From positions 62,001-126,000 of the forward strand of contig NZ_BJZP01000005.1 in the NCBI RefSeq assembly GCF_007992095.1: a DNA stretch of 64,000 bases, written 5' to 3'. The translations under genes were made by a program, and so were the position numbers. The notes beneath the pieces are model-generated. The model was given only the letters and a program-made list of their open reading frames with translations, ran no database searches and was not told the origin of the DNA. The stretch comes from Paenirhizobium naphthalenivorans. GTDB taxonomy: Bacteria; Pseudomonadota; Alphaproteobacteria; Rhizobiales; Rhizobiaceae. Below, piece by piece: positions 44,369 to 53,219 of this stretch. Positions within the stretch are counted from its first letter, which is position 1. Each line of letters begins with the position of its first letter.

Positions 44369-44764
44369 ATGGCCCGTGTCACCGTTGAAGACTGCATCGA
44401 CAAAGTAGATAACCGTTTCGAGCTTGTTCTGCTTGCAAGCCATCGCGCCCGCCAGATCTCGCAGGGCGCTGCGATCACCGTCGATCGCGACAAGGACAAG
44501 AACCCGGTTGTCGCGTTGCGCGAAATTGCCGACGAGACGTTGTCGCCCGGCGATCTCAAGGAAGACCTCATCCATTCTCTGCAGAAGCATGTCGAAGTCG
44601 ACGAGCCGGAACAGGATGCCGGCGCGCTGATCGGCGCTGCTGCCGCCAAGAGCGAAGACGAGGACGAACTGCCGGAAACCGTAAGCTTCGATCAGATGTC
44701 GGAAGAGGATCTTCTGGCCGGTATCGAAGGACTCGTGCCGCCGGAAAAGAGCGACGATTACTAA
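44369..44764 (+). CDS. rpoZ: DNA-directed RNA polymerase omega subunit
   Basis: This 131-residue protein starts [31 protein letters not shown], the conserved omega N-terminus that binds the beta-prime C-terminus and, in many bacteria, forms part of a ppGpp site. The acidic C-terminal extension is typical of alphaproteobacteria. AAAGGACAGGCA precedes the ATG. The stop codon lies in a 17-bp palindrome GACGATTACTAATCGTC. It is followed by rsh, linking polymerase and alarmone genes. Confidence 0.97.
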   Translation: MARVTVEDCIDKVDNRFELVLLASHRARQISQGAAITVDRDKDKNPVVALREIADETLSPGDLKEDLIHSLQKHVEVDEPEQDAGALIGAAAAKSEDEDELPETVSFDQMSEEDLLAGIEGLVPPEKSDDY

Positions 44765-44808
44765 TCGTCAAGCAATCGGGCTTTAAAGTCTCGGAAATCA
44801 GATCTCGT

Positions 44809-44838
44809 GCGCCAATCCCTGTCGATTGGCGCGCTTTT
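44809..44838 (+). terminator. Intrinsic terminator immediately upstream of rsh
   Basis: GCGCCAATC-CCTGTC-GATTGGCGC (44809-44832) is a perfect 9-bp stem followed by GCTTTTC. It ends about 20 nt before the preferred rsh start codon and overlaps any longer N-terminus, so it either terminates rpoZ or attenuates rsh. Confidence 0.75.
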
Positions 44839-44858
44839 CGTTTATGGAGCGCCTTGGC

Positions 44859-47081
44859 ATGATGCGGCAATACGAGCTCGTGGAGCGGGTTCAGAAATAC
44901 AAGCCCGATGCCAATGAAGCTCTGCTCAACAAAGCCTATGTCTATGCCATGCAGAAGCATGGCAAGCAGACACGCGCCAGCGGCGATCCCTATATCTCGC
45001 ATCCGCTCGAAGTCGCCGCCATCCTGACGGAGATGCATCTCGACGAGTCGACGATCGCCGTCGCCCTGCTGCACGATACGATCGAGGATACAACGGCGAC
45101 ACGCCAGGAGATCGACGAACTGTTCGGCGAGGATATCGGCCGTCTCGTCGAAGGCCTGACCAAGCTGAAGAAGCTCGATCTCGTCACGAAAAAGGCCAAA
45201 CAAGCGGAGAACCTGCGGAAGTTGCTGCTGGCGATCTCCGATGATGTGCGCGTCCTGCTGGTCAAGCTCGCCGACCGTTTGCACAACATGCGCACCCTCG
45301 AACACATGCGCGACGACAAGCGTGCGCGCATTTCCGAGGAGACGATGGAAATCTATGCGCCGCTCGCTGGCCGCATGGGTATGCAGGACATGCGCGATGA
45401 GTTGGAGGACCTGTCCTTCCGCTACATTAATCCGGAAGCCTATGAGACGGTTACCCAGCGTCTCGCCGAATTGTCCCAGCGCAATGAAGGCCTGATCAAG
45501 AAGATTGAGGACGAACTGCACGAACTGCTGGTCGCCAACGGATTGCTCAATGCCTCGGTCAAGGGACGTCAGAAGCGTCCCTATTCTGTTTTCCGCAAGA
45601 TGCAGTCGAAGTCCCTGTCCTTCGAACAGCTCTCCGACGTCTACGGTTTCCGCATCATCGTCGACGACATTCCGGCCTGCTATCGCGCGCTCGGCATCGT
45701 CCACACCCGCTGGCGCGTCGTGCCAGGCCGGTTCAAGGACTATATCTCGACGCCGAAGCAGAACGACTATCGCTCGATTCACACCACGATCGTCGGCCCG
45801 TCGCGCCAGCGCATCGAGTTGCAGATCCGTACCAAGCGTATGCATGAGATCGCCGAATACGGCATCGCCGCCCACGCCCTCTACAAGGACGGCGAGGGTG
45901 GTGGCGATGGCGAACTGCTGTCACGCGAGAGCAATGCCTATTCGTGGCTGCGGCACACCATCGAGGCGCTCGCCGAAGGGGACAACCCCGAAGAATTTCT
46001 CGAGCACACCAAGCTCGAACTGTTCCAGGATCAGGTTTTCTGTTTCACTCCGAAGGGCAAGCTGATCGCCCTGCCTCGCGGGGCGACGCCGATCGACTTT
46101 GCCTATGCGGTCCACACCAATATCGGCGACACCACGGTTGGCGCCAAGATCAACGGCTCGATCATGCCGCTCGTCACCCGCCTGTCGAACGGCGACGAGG
46201 TGGAGATTATCCGCTCTGGCGTGCAGGTGCCGCCGGCGGCCTGGGAGGAGATCGTCGTCACCGGCAAGGCGCGCGCCGCCATCCGTCGGGCGACCCGCAT
46301 GGCGATCCGCAAGCAATATGCCGGGCTCGGCCATCGCATTCTCGAGCGTACCTTCGAGCGGGCCGGCAAGATTTTTTCGCGCGACGGTCTGCGCCCGGTT
46401 CTGCACCGTCTGGGCCAGCGCGACGTCGAGGATGCGATAGCGGCCGTCGGTCGTGGTGAGCTGTCGTCGATCGACGTGTTGCGCGCGGTTTTTCCCGACT
46501 ACCAGGATGAGCGCGTGACTGTGAAGCCTTCGACGGATGAAGGCTGGTTCGCGATGAACAGCGCCAACGGCATGGTCTTCAAGATCCCGGGCAAGGCTGG
46601 ACAAAATTTGGCAGACGCGGGTGAGGACGGCGACCGTTTGCCGATCCGCGGGCTGAGCAGCAATGCTGAAGTGCATTTCTCACCGGCCGGCGCGGTTCCC
46701 GGCGATCGCATCGTCGGCATCATGGAGCGTGGCAAGGGTATCACCATCTACCCGATCCAGGCCTCCGCTCTGCAGAAGTTCGACGATGAGCCGGAACGTT
46801 GGATCGACGTTCGTTGGGATCTCGACGAGGCGAACAAGTCTCGTTTCATGGCGCGTATCCAGATCAATGCGATCAACGAACCCGGCACGTTGGCGACGGT
46901 CGCTCAGACGGTGGCTCGGCTCGACATTAACATCCGCACGCTGTCGATGGTTGGCGTCGCGACCGACTTCACTGAAATGGAGATCGACGTCGAGGTCTGG
47001 GACCTGCGCCAGCTCAACCAGTTGCTCGTGGAGTTGAAGGGCCTGGACTGCATTTCGACGGTCGCGCGCGTCTACGACTGA
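44859..47081 (+). CDS. rsh: Bifunctional (p)ppGpp synthetase/hydrolase (RelA/SpoT homologue)
   Basis: This 740-residue protein has an HD hydrolase domain (YISHPLEVAAIL, then ALLHDTIEDT), a synthetase domain (YGFRIIVDDI, then YRSIHTTIVGP), a TGS domain (DQVFCFTPKGKLIALPRGAT), a helical linker, and a C-terminal ACT domain (ARIQINAINEPGTLATVAQ). It makes and degrades the alarmone in the stringent response; in rhizobia one such enzyme serves both activities. The MMRQYELVERVQKY start has GGAG upstream; two earlier starts lie in or next to a terminator hairpin. Confidence 0.95.
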   Translation: MMRQYELVERVQKYKPDANEALLNKAYVYAMQKHGKQTRASGDPYISHPLEVAAILTEMHLDESTIAVALLHDTIEDTTATRQEIDELFGEDIGRLVEGLTKLKKLDLVTKKAKQAENLRKLLLAISDDVRVLLVKLADRLHNMRTLEHMRDDKRARISEETMEIYAPLAGRMGMQDMRDELEDLSFRYINPEAYETVTQRLAELSQRNEGLIKKIEDELHELLVANGLLNASVKGRQKRPYSVFRKMQSKSLSFEQLSDVYGFRIIVDDIPACYRALGIVHTRWRVVPGRFKDYISTPKQNDYRSIHTTIVGPSRQRIELQIRTKRMHEIAEYGIAAHALYKDGEGGGDGELLSRESNAYSWLRHTIEALAEGDNPEEFLEHTKLELFQDQVFCFTPKGKLIALPRGATPIDFAYAVHTNIGDTTVGAKINGSIMPLVTRLSNGDEVEIIRSGVQVPPAAWEEIVVTGKARAAIRRATRMAIRKQYAGLGHRILERTFERAGKIFSRDGLRPVLHRLGQRDVEDAIAAVGRGELSSIDVLRAVFPDYQDERVTVKPSTDEGWFAMNSANGMVFKIPGKAGQNLADAGEDGDRLPIRGLSSNAEVHFSPAGAVPGDRIVGIMERGKGITIYPIQASALQKFDDEPERWIDVRWDLDEANKSRFMARIQINAINEPGTLATVAQTVARLDINIRTLSMVGVATDFTEMEIDVEVWDLRQLNQLLVELKGLDCISTVARVYD

Positions 47082-47260
47082 GGCCCTGAAGCGAATGGCC
47101 GTGCAGCTCGCCGGATCTTTATGGGCCTGCGAGTCATCGCCGGCGGGGAGGGGGTGCCTTCGCGTGGCCGTATGCGTAAACGCGAAATCCGGAACGTTAA
47201 ACCTTTCTTAGCCGGTCATGCGTCAGCCGCATGTCAGGAAACCGCTTTGCGGACTGGTGC

Positions 47261-47277
47261 ATTGTGCGCCGCACAAT
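47261..47277. promoter_or_regulatory. Perfect 17-bp palindrome upstream of the DUF3563 gene
   Basis: ATTGTGCGCCGCACAAT, symmetric about its central base, lies 36 nt before the DUF3563 start. It is a strong candidate operator for an unidentified regulator. Confidence 0.55.
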
Positions 47278-47313
47278 TACATGGGGCTAACATAAGAGAA
47301 AAAGGATAGAGAA

Positions 47314-47466
47314 ATGTTCAAGCCCCTTCGCAAGATTGCCCATGCCCTTCGTATCCCGACGTCCACCGAACGCGAAATGGCCTATCTCAACGGCGCCCAC
47401 GACATGGTCGACCTGGAGTTTCGCCAGCGCGAGATTGAACGCGGTCTTTTTCGCAACCGCTTCTGA
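47314..47466 (+). CDS. DUF3563 family small protein
   Basis: This 50-residue protein begins MFKPLRKIAHALRIPTSTER and ends EIERGLFRNRF, the DUF3563 pattern widespread in rhizobia. It is highly basic with a central amphipathic helix. AAAAGGATAGAGAA precedes the ATG. The function is unknown. It stands between rsh and acpS with its own palindrome upstream and a small hairpin (GGCGCGC/GCGCGCC, 47489-47510) downstream. Confidence 0.8.
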   Translation: MFKPLRKIAHALRIPTSTEREMAYLNGAHDMVDLEFRQREIERGLFRNRF

Positions 47467-47686
47467 ACGTCTCTAACACATCTTTCGCGGCGCGCAGATA
47501 CATGCGCGCCTTCGCGCTGTTGCGCGGCCAGACGAATTTCGTCGGCTCCGACTTGTCGAAACGAGGTGGCATCCACTACATGTGGCCTATGCTGTCCCTT
47601 GTTTCCCGGGCGAATGCCCATTCCGCCATTTCATTGCGCCAGTGCCTGGTTTCATTTCCGGGCGCAGCCTGGCTGGATGCCTGCCC

Positions 47687-48091
47687 ATGATCATCGGCAT
47701 TGGTAGCGACCTCATCGACATTCGCCGCATAGAGCACTCGCTCGAACGTTTCGGGGAGCGGTTTACCCAACGCTGTTTCACGGACATCGAACAGCGCAAG
47801 TCCGACGGACGCAAGAACCGCGCCGAATCCTATGCCAAGCGCTTCGCGGCCAAGGAGGCGATGTCCAAGGCGCTTGGAACCGGGATGGCCGAAGGGGTGT
47901 TCTGGAAGGATCTGGGCGTGGTCAATACGCCGAGCGGCAAGCCGACTATGGCGTTGACCGGTGGGGCCGCCGAGATCCTGAAGAGAATGATGCCGCCTGG
48001 CCACGATCCGGTCGTCCATCTCACCATCACCGACGACTATCCGCTTGCACAGGCCTTCGTCATCATCGAGGCCCGCCCGGCGACCGGCTGA
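47687..48091 (+). CDS. acpS: Holo-[acyl-carrier-protein] synthase
   Basis: This 134-residue protein has the AcpS signature [15 protein letters not shown] with the Mg-binding Asp, [15 protein letters not shown] with the Glu and Lys, and [16 protein letters not shown]. It transfers phosphopantetheine from CoA to acyl carrier protein. The start follows a weak ribosome site; earlier frames are not family-like. A small hairpin with ATTTT follows (48094-48114) before lepB. Confidence 0.94.
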   Translation: MIIGIGSDLIDIRRIEHSLERFGERFTQRCFTDIEQRKSDGRKNRAESYAKRFAAKEAMSKALGTGMAEGVFWKDLGVVNTPSGKPTMALTGGAAEILKRMMPPGHDPVVHLTITDDYPLAQAFVIIEARPATG

Positions 48092-48189
48092 CCACCCGCG
48101 ACATCGGGTATTTTCCGCGCCTCGGCCGTTGCCGCAGCGACGCGAACCGACTAGACAAGGCAGGATTTGCCAGAAAAGGAATTGACAGC

Positions 48190-48927
48190 GTGGAAGCTGA
48201 AAAGAAGCAGAGTGCCCTTTGGGAGAACATCAAGGTCATCATCCAGGCGCTGCTCCTGGCTATGGTGATCCGCACGGTCCTGTTCCAGCCCTTCACCATT
48301 CCCTCGGGTTCGATGATGCCGACGCTGCTGGTCGGCGACTACATCTTTGTCAACAAATTCTCCTACGGCTATTCGAAATACTCGCTGCCCTTCTCGCCGG
48401 ATCTGTTCGAGGGCCGTATCTTCGCCAGCGAGCCGAAGCGCGGCGACATCGTCGTCTTCCGTTTCCCGCCGAATCCGAAGATCGACTACATCAAGCGCCT
48501 CGTCGGCCTGCCGGGTGACCGCATCCAGGTGATCGACGGCATCCTCAACATCAACGGCAAGCCGGTACCACGTGCCGAGGACGGCCGCTTCACGTCCGAT
48601 TACAGCCTTGACCCGGGCACTGACGTTCCGATTTTCCGCGAAACGATGGACAATGGTGTCAGCTACGACACCCTCGACCAATCGCCCAACAGCCGTGGCG
48701 ACAACACGCGGGAATTCATCGTGCCGGAAGGCCACTACTTCATGATGGGTGACAACCGCGACAATTCGCTCGACAGCCGTTTCGACGTCGGTTTCGTGCC
48801 GGCTGAAAACCTCATCGGCCGCGCCTCCATGATCTTCTTCTCGCTTGGCAACGACACCTCGTTCCGCGAGGTATGGAAGTGGCCGTCGAACATGCGCTGG
48901 GATCGCCTGTTCAAGGTGGTGGAATGA
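48190..48927 (+). CDS. lepB: Signal peptidase I
   Basis: This 245-residue enzyme has one N-terminal membrane helix (IIQALLLAMVIRTVLFQPF). It also has box B FTIPSGSMMPTLLVGDY with the catalytic Ser near residue 41, box D DYIKRLVGLPGD with the catalytic Lys, and box E GDNRDNSLDSR. It removes signal peptides of exported proteins at the periplasmic face. The start is GTG, with AAGGAATTGACAGC upstream. Its stop overlaps the rnc start by 4 nt. Confidence 0.96.
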   Translation: MEAEKKQSALWENIKVIIQALLLAMVIRTVLFQPFTIPSGSMMPTLLVGDYIFVNKFSYGYSKYSLPFSPDLFEGRIFASEPKRGDIVVFRFPPNPKIDYIKRLVGLPGDRIQVIDGILNINGKPVPRAEDGRFTSDYSLDPGTDVPIFRETMDNGVSYDTLDQSPNSRGDNTREFIVPEGHYFMMGDNRDNSLDSRFDVGFVPAENLIGRASMIFFSLGNDTSFREVWKWPSNMRWDRLFKVVE

Positions 48928-49646
48928 GAAAACCGAAGGGTCTTAGCGAGGAGGACCGGACGCGGATAGAAACCGCGATCGGTCATGCCTTTGCCGAGAA
49001 GCAGAGGCTCGATCGGGCGCTGACCCATTCGAGCGCGACGCCGTCGTCCAAGGGCGGCGACTATGAGCGTCTGGAGTTTCTCGGCGACCGGGTGCTCGGC
49101 CTGTGTGTCGCCGAGTTGCTGTTCAAGACGTTCCGCAACGCGACTGAAGGCGAGCTTTCCGTCCGTTTCAACCAGTTGGTGAGCGCCGAGGCCTGTGCCG
49201 CGATCGCCGACGAGTTGGAATTGCATCGCTTCATCCGCACCGGTTCCGACGTCAAGAAGCTGACCGGCAAGGCCATGCTCAATGTCCGGGCCGATGTGGT
49301 CGAAAGTCTCATCGCGGCGATCTATCTCGACGCAGGGCTGGAGGCCGCCCGCGGCTTTGTTCTGCGCTTCTGGGAGCAAAAGGCGAGCCGGGCCGATGGT
49401 GCGCGCCGCGATGCCAAGACCGAATTGCAGGAATGGGCGCATGCGAAATTCGCCACCACGCCCGTCTACCGGATTGCCGAACGCTCCGGACCGGATCATG
49501 ATCCCCTTTTCACGGTGATCGTCGAAATATCCGGCGTTGCCCCTGAAAGTGGGACGGATCGCTCCAAGCGCGCCGCTGAGCAGGTCGCCGCCACGAAAAT
49601 ACTCGAACGCGAAGGCGTCTGGACGAAGTCCGCGGACGCAGGCTGA
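48924..49646 (+). CDS. rnc: Ribonuclease III
   Basis: This 240-residue protein has the RNase III signature ERLEFLGDRVLGL with catalytic acidic residues, the second acidic motif DVVESLIAAIYLDAG, and a C-terminal double-stranded RNA-binding domain (AKTELQEWAHAKF, then SKRAAEQVAATKIL). It processes rRNA precursors and structured mRNAs. It begins in an ATGA overlap with lepB and is followed by era nine bases on, the common lepB-rnc-era order. Confidence 0.96.
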   Translation: MRKPKGLSEEDRTRIETAIGHAFAEKQRLDRALTHSSATPSSKGGDYERLEFLGDRVLGLCVAELLFKTFRNATEGELSVRFNQLVSAEACAAIADELELHRFIRTGSDVKKLTGKAMLNVRADVVESLIAAIYLDAGLEAARGFVLRFWEQKASRADGARRDAKTELQEWAHAKFATTPVYRIAERSGPDHDPLFTVIVEISGVAPESGTDRSKRAAEQVAATKILEREGVWTKSADAG

Positions 49647-49655
49647 TTGGAAACC

Positions 49656-50600
49656 ATGACCGAAACCGAAAACCCCTCCGTCGAAGGCGCAGCCGTTGAC
49701 GACAAGCCCACGCATTCCGGCTTTGTGGCCCTGATCGGCGCGACCAATGCCGGCAAGTCGACGCTGTTGAACCGGCTCGTCGGCGCCAAGGTGTCGATCG
49801 TCAGCCACAAGGTTCAGACGACCCGCGCGATCGTGCGCGGTATCGCGATTCATGACAATGCGCAGATCGTCTTCATGGATACGCCCGGCATATTCAAGCC
49901 CCGTCGCCGGCTCGACCGTGCGATGGTGACATCGGCCTGGGGCGGCGCCAAGGATGCCGACCTGATCCTCTTGTTGATCGACAGCGAGCGCGGGTTGCGC
50001 GGCGATGCGGAAGCCATCCTGGAAGGCCTCAAGGATGTGCACCAGCCGAAGATCCTGGTGCTCAACAAGATCGACCGCGTCAGGCACGAGGACCTGCTGA
50101 AACTCGCCGCCAAGGCCAACGAGACGATCGCCTTCGAGCGCACCTTCATGGTGTCGGCGACGACCGGCTCCGGTTGCGACGATCTGATGGATTTCCTTGC
50201 CAAGCGCCTGCCGGAAGGCCCCTGGTACTATCCGGAAGACCAGATTTCCGATCTTCCGATGCGCCAGCTCGCCGCCGAAATCACCCGCGAGAAACTGTTC
50301 CTGCGTCTGCATCAGGAGCTTCCCTATGCCTCGCATGTCGAGACGGAGAAGTGGGAGGAGCGCAAGGACGGTTCGGTCCGGATCGAGCAGGTCATCTATG
50401 TCGAGCGCGACAGTCAGAAGAAGATCGTGCTCGGCAAGGGCGGTGATGCGATCAAGTCGATTTCGACCGCGTCACGTAAGGAATTGTCCGAAATCCTCGA
50501 GCAGCCGGTGCATCTCTTCCTGTTCGTCAAGGTGCGCGAGAACTGGGGCGACGATCCGGAACGCTTCCGTGAGATGGGGCTCGAATTCCCCAGGAACTGA
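49656..50600 (+). CDS. era: GTPase Era
   Basis: This 314-residue protein has G1 GATNAGKST, the switch region VSHKVQTTRAIVRG, G3 DTPGIF, G4 NKID, and a C-terminal KH domain (IEQVIYVERDSQKKIVLGKGG). It binds the 3' end of 16S rRNA and assists 30S maturation. The ATG follows GGAAACC; a TTG three codons earlier is possible. Downstream, recO is separated by an inserted minus-strand gene. Confidence 0.96.
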   Translation: MTETENPSVEGAAVDDKPTHSGFVALIGATNAGKSTLLNRLVGAKVSIVSHKVQTTRAIVRGIAIHDNAQIVFMDTPGIFKPRRRLDRAMVTSAWGGAKDADLILLLIDSERGLRGDAEAILEGLKDVHQPKILVLNKIDRVRHEDLLKLAAKANETIAFERTFMVSATTGSGCDDLMDFLAKRLPEGPWYYPEDQISDLPMRQLAAEITREKLFLRLHQELPYASHVETEKWEERKDGSVRIEQVIYVERDSQKKIVLGKGGDAIKSISTASRKELSEILEQPVHLFLFVKVRENWGDDPERFREMGLEFPRN

Positions 50601-50606
50601 GGGCCT

Positions 50607-51707
50607 TCAACCCTCTATGCGGCGGGCGACGAATTTCGAGATCGGCCCGCCGAGCAGCAGCACCAGAAAAAGCCGGACCGTCTGCAAGGCCATGACGAAG
50701 GATATATCGACCGGCGTCGAGGCGGCGATGATGGCGACCGAGTCCAGTCCGCCCGGACTTGTCGCCAGATAAGCGGTCAGCGGGTCTATGCCGAACTCAA
50801 AGGTCAGCAGTGCCGCGAGACCGCCACAGAAGACGATCAGCACGACGATCGAGGCAAGAATCTGCGGCAGCGCATGGGCCGCGTGGCGCAGGATCCGGCG
50901 GGTGAAGCCCAAGCCGATCTTCCAGCCGAGTGTGCCATAGCCGATAGCGAGTAGCCAGGGTGGTAGGTCGATGGTGATCCAGCCCGCCGCATGCAGCGCG
51001 GCGGTAGCGATCAGCGGCAGGAGCATGGTGCCGGCCGGGATCTTCAGCCGTGCGCCGACTGCACTGGCAGCGAAGGAGACGGCCAGTGTCTTTGCCAGCG
51101 CGATCCAGTCCACGGGCGGAAACCAGATGATCTCCTCAGCGGCACCACCGCGCGCCTGGAACATCAAGGCCGCGACCAGCGAGGCGGCAGAGGCGACGCA
51201 CACGACCCGCATATACTGCATGAAAGCGACCAGCCGAACATCGCCTCCGTGGGCCTCTGCCATCAGCATCATCGCCGAAGCCGCCCCCGCCGACGTGCCC
51301 CATACCGCCGTCGTGCCCGGCAGCGTACCACTGCGCGCCATGAGATAGCCCATGACGCTGCTGGCGCCGATGACAGCAAGCACGATCGCTAGAAACACTG
51401 GCCAGTCGGCGGCGAAGGCGTCGATGATCTTCGGGTCGAGCGAGCGGGCGATGACGCAGCCTATGAGCGAATGGGCGGCAATATATGGAATCCGGTGTAC
51501 CGAAAGCCGGGCGCCTTGCGTGGCCATGACAATGGCCGCGACCATTGGGCCGAGCAGAAGTGAGCCCGGTAGGTGAATGCGCTGAAGCAGGGCGGAAAAG
51601 AGAACCGAGACGAAGAGAAGGACGGTCCAGCGCAGCGAAACCGGCAATTGTGTCAGCAATCCCGGATCGGGCTGATGGTCGGCAGGTCCGGCTGGTGATG
51701 GCTGCAT
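50607..51707 (-). CDS. AbrB-duplication (PF05145) membrane protein
   Basis: This 366-residue integral membrane protein has about ten spans and two similar halves, with GTSAGAASAMMLMAEAHGGD in the first and ATSPGGLDSVAIIAAST in the second, the repeated motif of the AbrB/ammonia-monooxygenase-like family. Despite the name AbrB, no DNA-binding domain is present; transport is more likely. It lies antisense between era and recO, which are usually adjacent, so it appears inserted. Confidence 0.82.
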   Translation of the reverse strand: MQPSPAGPADHQPDPGLLTQLPVSLRWTVLLFVSVLFSALLQRIHLPGSLLLGPMVAAIVMATQGARLSVHRIPYIAAHSLIGCVIARSLDPKIIDAFAADWPVFLAIVLAVIGASSVMGYLMARSGTLPGTTAVWGTSAGAASAMMLMAEAHGGDVRLVAFMQYMRVVCVASAASLVAALMFQARGGAAEEIIWFPPVDWIALAKTLAVSFAASAVGARLKIPAGTMLLPLIATAALHAAGWITIDLPPWLLAIGYGTLGWKIGLGFTRRILRHAAHALPQILASIVVLIVFCGGLAALLTFEFGIDPLTAYLATSPGGLDSVAIIAASTPVDISFVMALQTVRLFLVLLLGGPISKFVARRIEG

Positions 51708-51879
51708 TGCGGAAGGCCTGATGCTGGGCGGGCGCGGAACAGATAGTGCGCTGAACTATACCGATTCGTTGCGCAGTCGTGCGAAAACTTGGCGAAGATC
51801 AGTTCAGGGCTCATTTATGGCGAGGAACCCATGCCCATACCGTCTGTCCGCGCCCTGACAAATCGGCTAGAACAGCACC

Positions 51880-52653
51880 ATGCAATGGACGGATGAAGCG
51901 ATATTCCTCGGCGCGCGGCGCCACGGCGAGACAAGTGTCATCGCCGAGGTGATGACGCGCGCCCGTGGACGTCACCTCGGAATGGTGAGGGGTGGACGCT
52001 CACGAAGCCAGCAGCCGGTCTTGCAGCCGGGCAATCGCCTGGAGGTGACCTGGCGGGCGAGACTGGAGGATCATCTGGGCGAGTTCCGCGTCGAACCGAT
52101 TACCCAGAGGGCCGCGCGGCTGATGGAGCGCGCAACAGCTGTCTATGGCGTTCAGGCGCTCGCAGCGCTTCTCAGGCTTTTGCCGGAGCGTGAGCCACAC
52201 CCGCATCTGTTCGAGGCGCTCGACGTCATCCTTGATCATCTGGACGAGCCGGCGACCGCGGGCGAACTGTTCATCCGTTTCGAACTTGCTGTGCTCGACG
52301 ATCTGGGGTTCGGCCTGGATCTGGAGCGGTGCGCAGCGACCGGAGGGCAGGAGGAACTGGCCTTCGTCTCACCGAAGACCGGAAGGGCCGTCTGCCGGGA
52401 GGCGGGTCTCCCCTGGGCCGATCGTATGCTTGCTTTGCCGGGGTTCCTCAATGCGGGTGCCAAGACGGCAGCGGACAGTGAGAGCCTCGCGGCGGCCTTT
52501 CGGCTGACAGGATTTTTTCTCAACCGTCACGTCTACGAGCCGCGCGGGCTCGAAGCCGGCGCGGCTCGGGAAGGCTTTTGTCAGGCGGCGCTGAAGACCT
52601 TGCGCGCGGCAGATGCCGCGCCGCCATTGGCGGCAACTCGGAACATATCCTGA
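51880..52653 (+). CDS. recO: DNA repair protein RecO
   Basis: This 257-residue protein has an N-terminal OB fold ([21 protein letters not shown], with [10 protein letters not shown]) and a helical C-terminal domain with [14 protein letters not shown]. It loads RecA onto SSB-coated gaps with RecR. Its last 73 bases overlap the minus-strand small gene. The ribosome site is weak. The length and motifs are standard for Rhizobiales. Confidence 0.94.
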   Translation: MQWTDEAIFLGARRHGETSVIAEVMTRARGRHLGMVRGGRSRSQQPVLQPGNRLEVTWRARLEDHLGEFRVEPITQRAARLMERATAVYGVQALAALLRLLPEREPHPHLFEALDVILDHLDEPATAGELFIRFELAVLDDLGFGLDLERCAATGGQEELAFVSPKTGRAVCREAGLPWADRMLALPGFLNAGAKTAADSESLAAAFRLTGFFLNRHVYEPRGLEAGAAREGFCQAALKTLRAADAAPPLAATRNIS

Positions 52654-52832
52654 TCGTCCCCTGTTTCCTGGATGTGCTGGTGAATGGCGTTCTGAAGTTC
52701 TCCGATATTGAGATAGCTGCCGCCGTCCAGTGCGATGACCGGATATTTGACTGCGATGAACTTCAGCCGATCACCGTCAGGAATGGTGATCCCGACCGGA
52801 ATTCCGGCGTATTCGATAACTTGCTTTTCCAT
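52581..52832 (-). CDS. Conserved-looking hypothetical protein (83 aa)
   Basis: The 83-residue frame starts [20 protein letters not shown], continues [18 protein letters not shown], and ends in an acidic/Ala-rich tail. GGGGAAACGTT precedes the ATG. The mixed charge pattern and periodic hydrophobics look like a real globular protein. It overlaps recO antisense for 73 nt at its 3' end. No family is recognised. Confidence 0.6.
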   Translation of the reverse strand: MEKQVIEYAGIPVGITIPDGDRLKFIAVKYPVIALDGGSYLNIGELQNAIHQHIQETGDDQDMFRVAANGGAASAARKVFSAA

Positions 52833-53219
52833 AACGTTTCCCCGCCCACGCGGTAGCGCAGACATAACATATTGCGTCGATTGTAGAATTCAGAGCTTGC
52901 GCAGCGTCACATTCGACAGAAGCGTCGCGCGGGCTTGCACGTCGCCACACCGAGCGAGGATTCCTGCCAGGAGCGGGCGGCATGATGGAAAAGTACACGC
53001 ATTTCGCTAACCTCCTTATCGGCAAGGGTCTCATCATCGAGACCCGGTTTCTCCCGGTTCGCACCGGTTGCAACAAAGTAGGTTTGCCTGTCTGCGACGT
53101 CAACCAGCCTTGAGCGAAAAATAAAATAATATTCTGTGAAGGTTTTAATACGGGTGCATTGCGGCAAAAAATGATCGAAGCTGTGGCGATCGTTGAAAAA
53201 TGAACCCAGAGGCGGCGGC
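52833..53219. other. 387-bp non-coding or leader region
   Basis: It lies upstream of the 83-residue gene and downstream of an MFS gene on the same strand. It holds a short minus-strand frame with a near-perfect ribosome site at 52907-53002 (listed separately). The AT-rich part near 53115-53160 (TAAAATAATATTCTG) could be a promoter. Confidence 0.4.
52907..53002 (-). CDS. Possible 31-aa leader peptide or microprotein
   Basis: On the minus strand TAAGGAGGTTAGCGAA, a near-perfect Shine-Dalgarno with 8-nt spacing, precedes an ATG opening a 31-residue frame (MRVLFHHAARSWQESS...). The product contains two adjacent histidines and ends RRFCRM. It is upstream of the 83-residue gene on the same strand, so it could be a leader. 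The same frame is open far upstream, so a truncated larger gene is an alternative. Evidence is the ribosome site alone. Confidence 0.35.
   Translation of the reverse strand: MRVLFHHAARSWQESSLGVATCKPARRFCRM

Noticed and set aside
47191..47216. GGAAC-N17-CGGT resembling an EcfG/RpoE2 promoter upstream of DUF3563
   Set aside because: The -10 matches CGTT in only three of four bases and the distance to the gene is long; too weak to annotate.
52982..53113. 43-codon plus-strand frame with AGGAG upstream (MMEKYTHFANLLIG...)
   Set aside because: It is antisense to the minus-strand 31-codon frame, which has a stronger ribosome site; composition is not protein-like beyond the first 20 residues.
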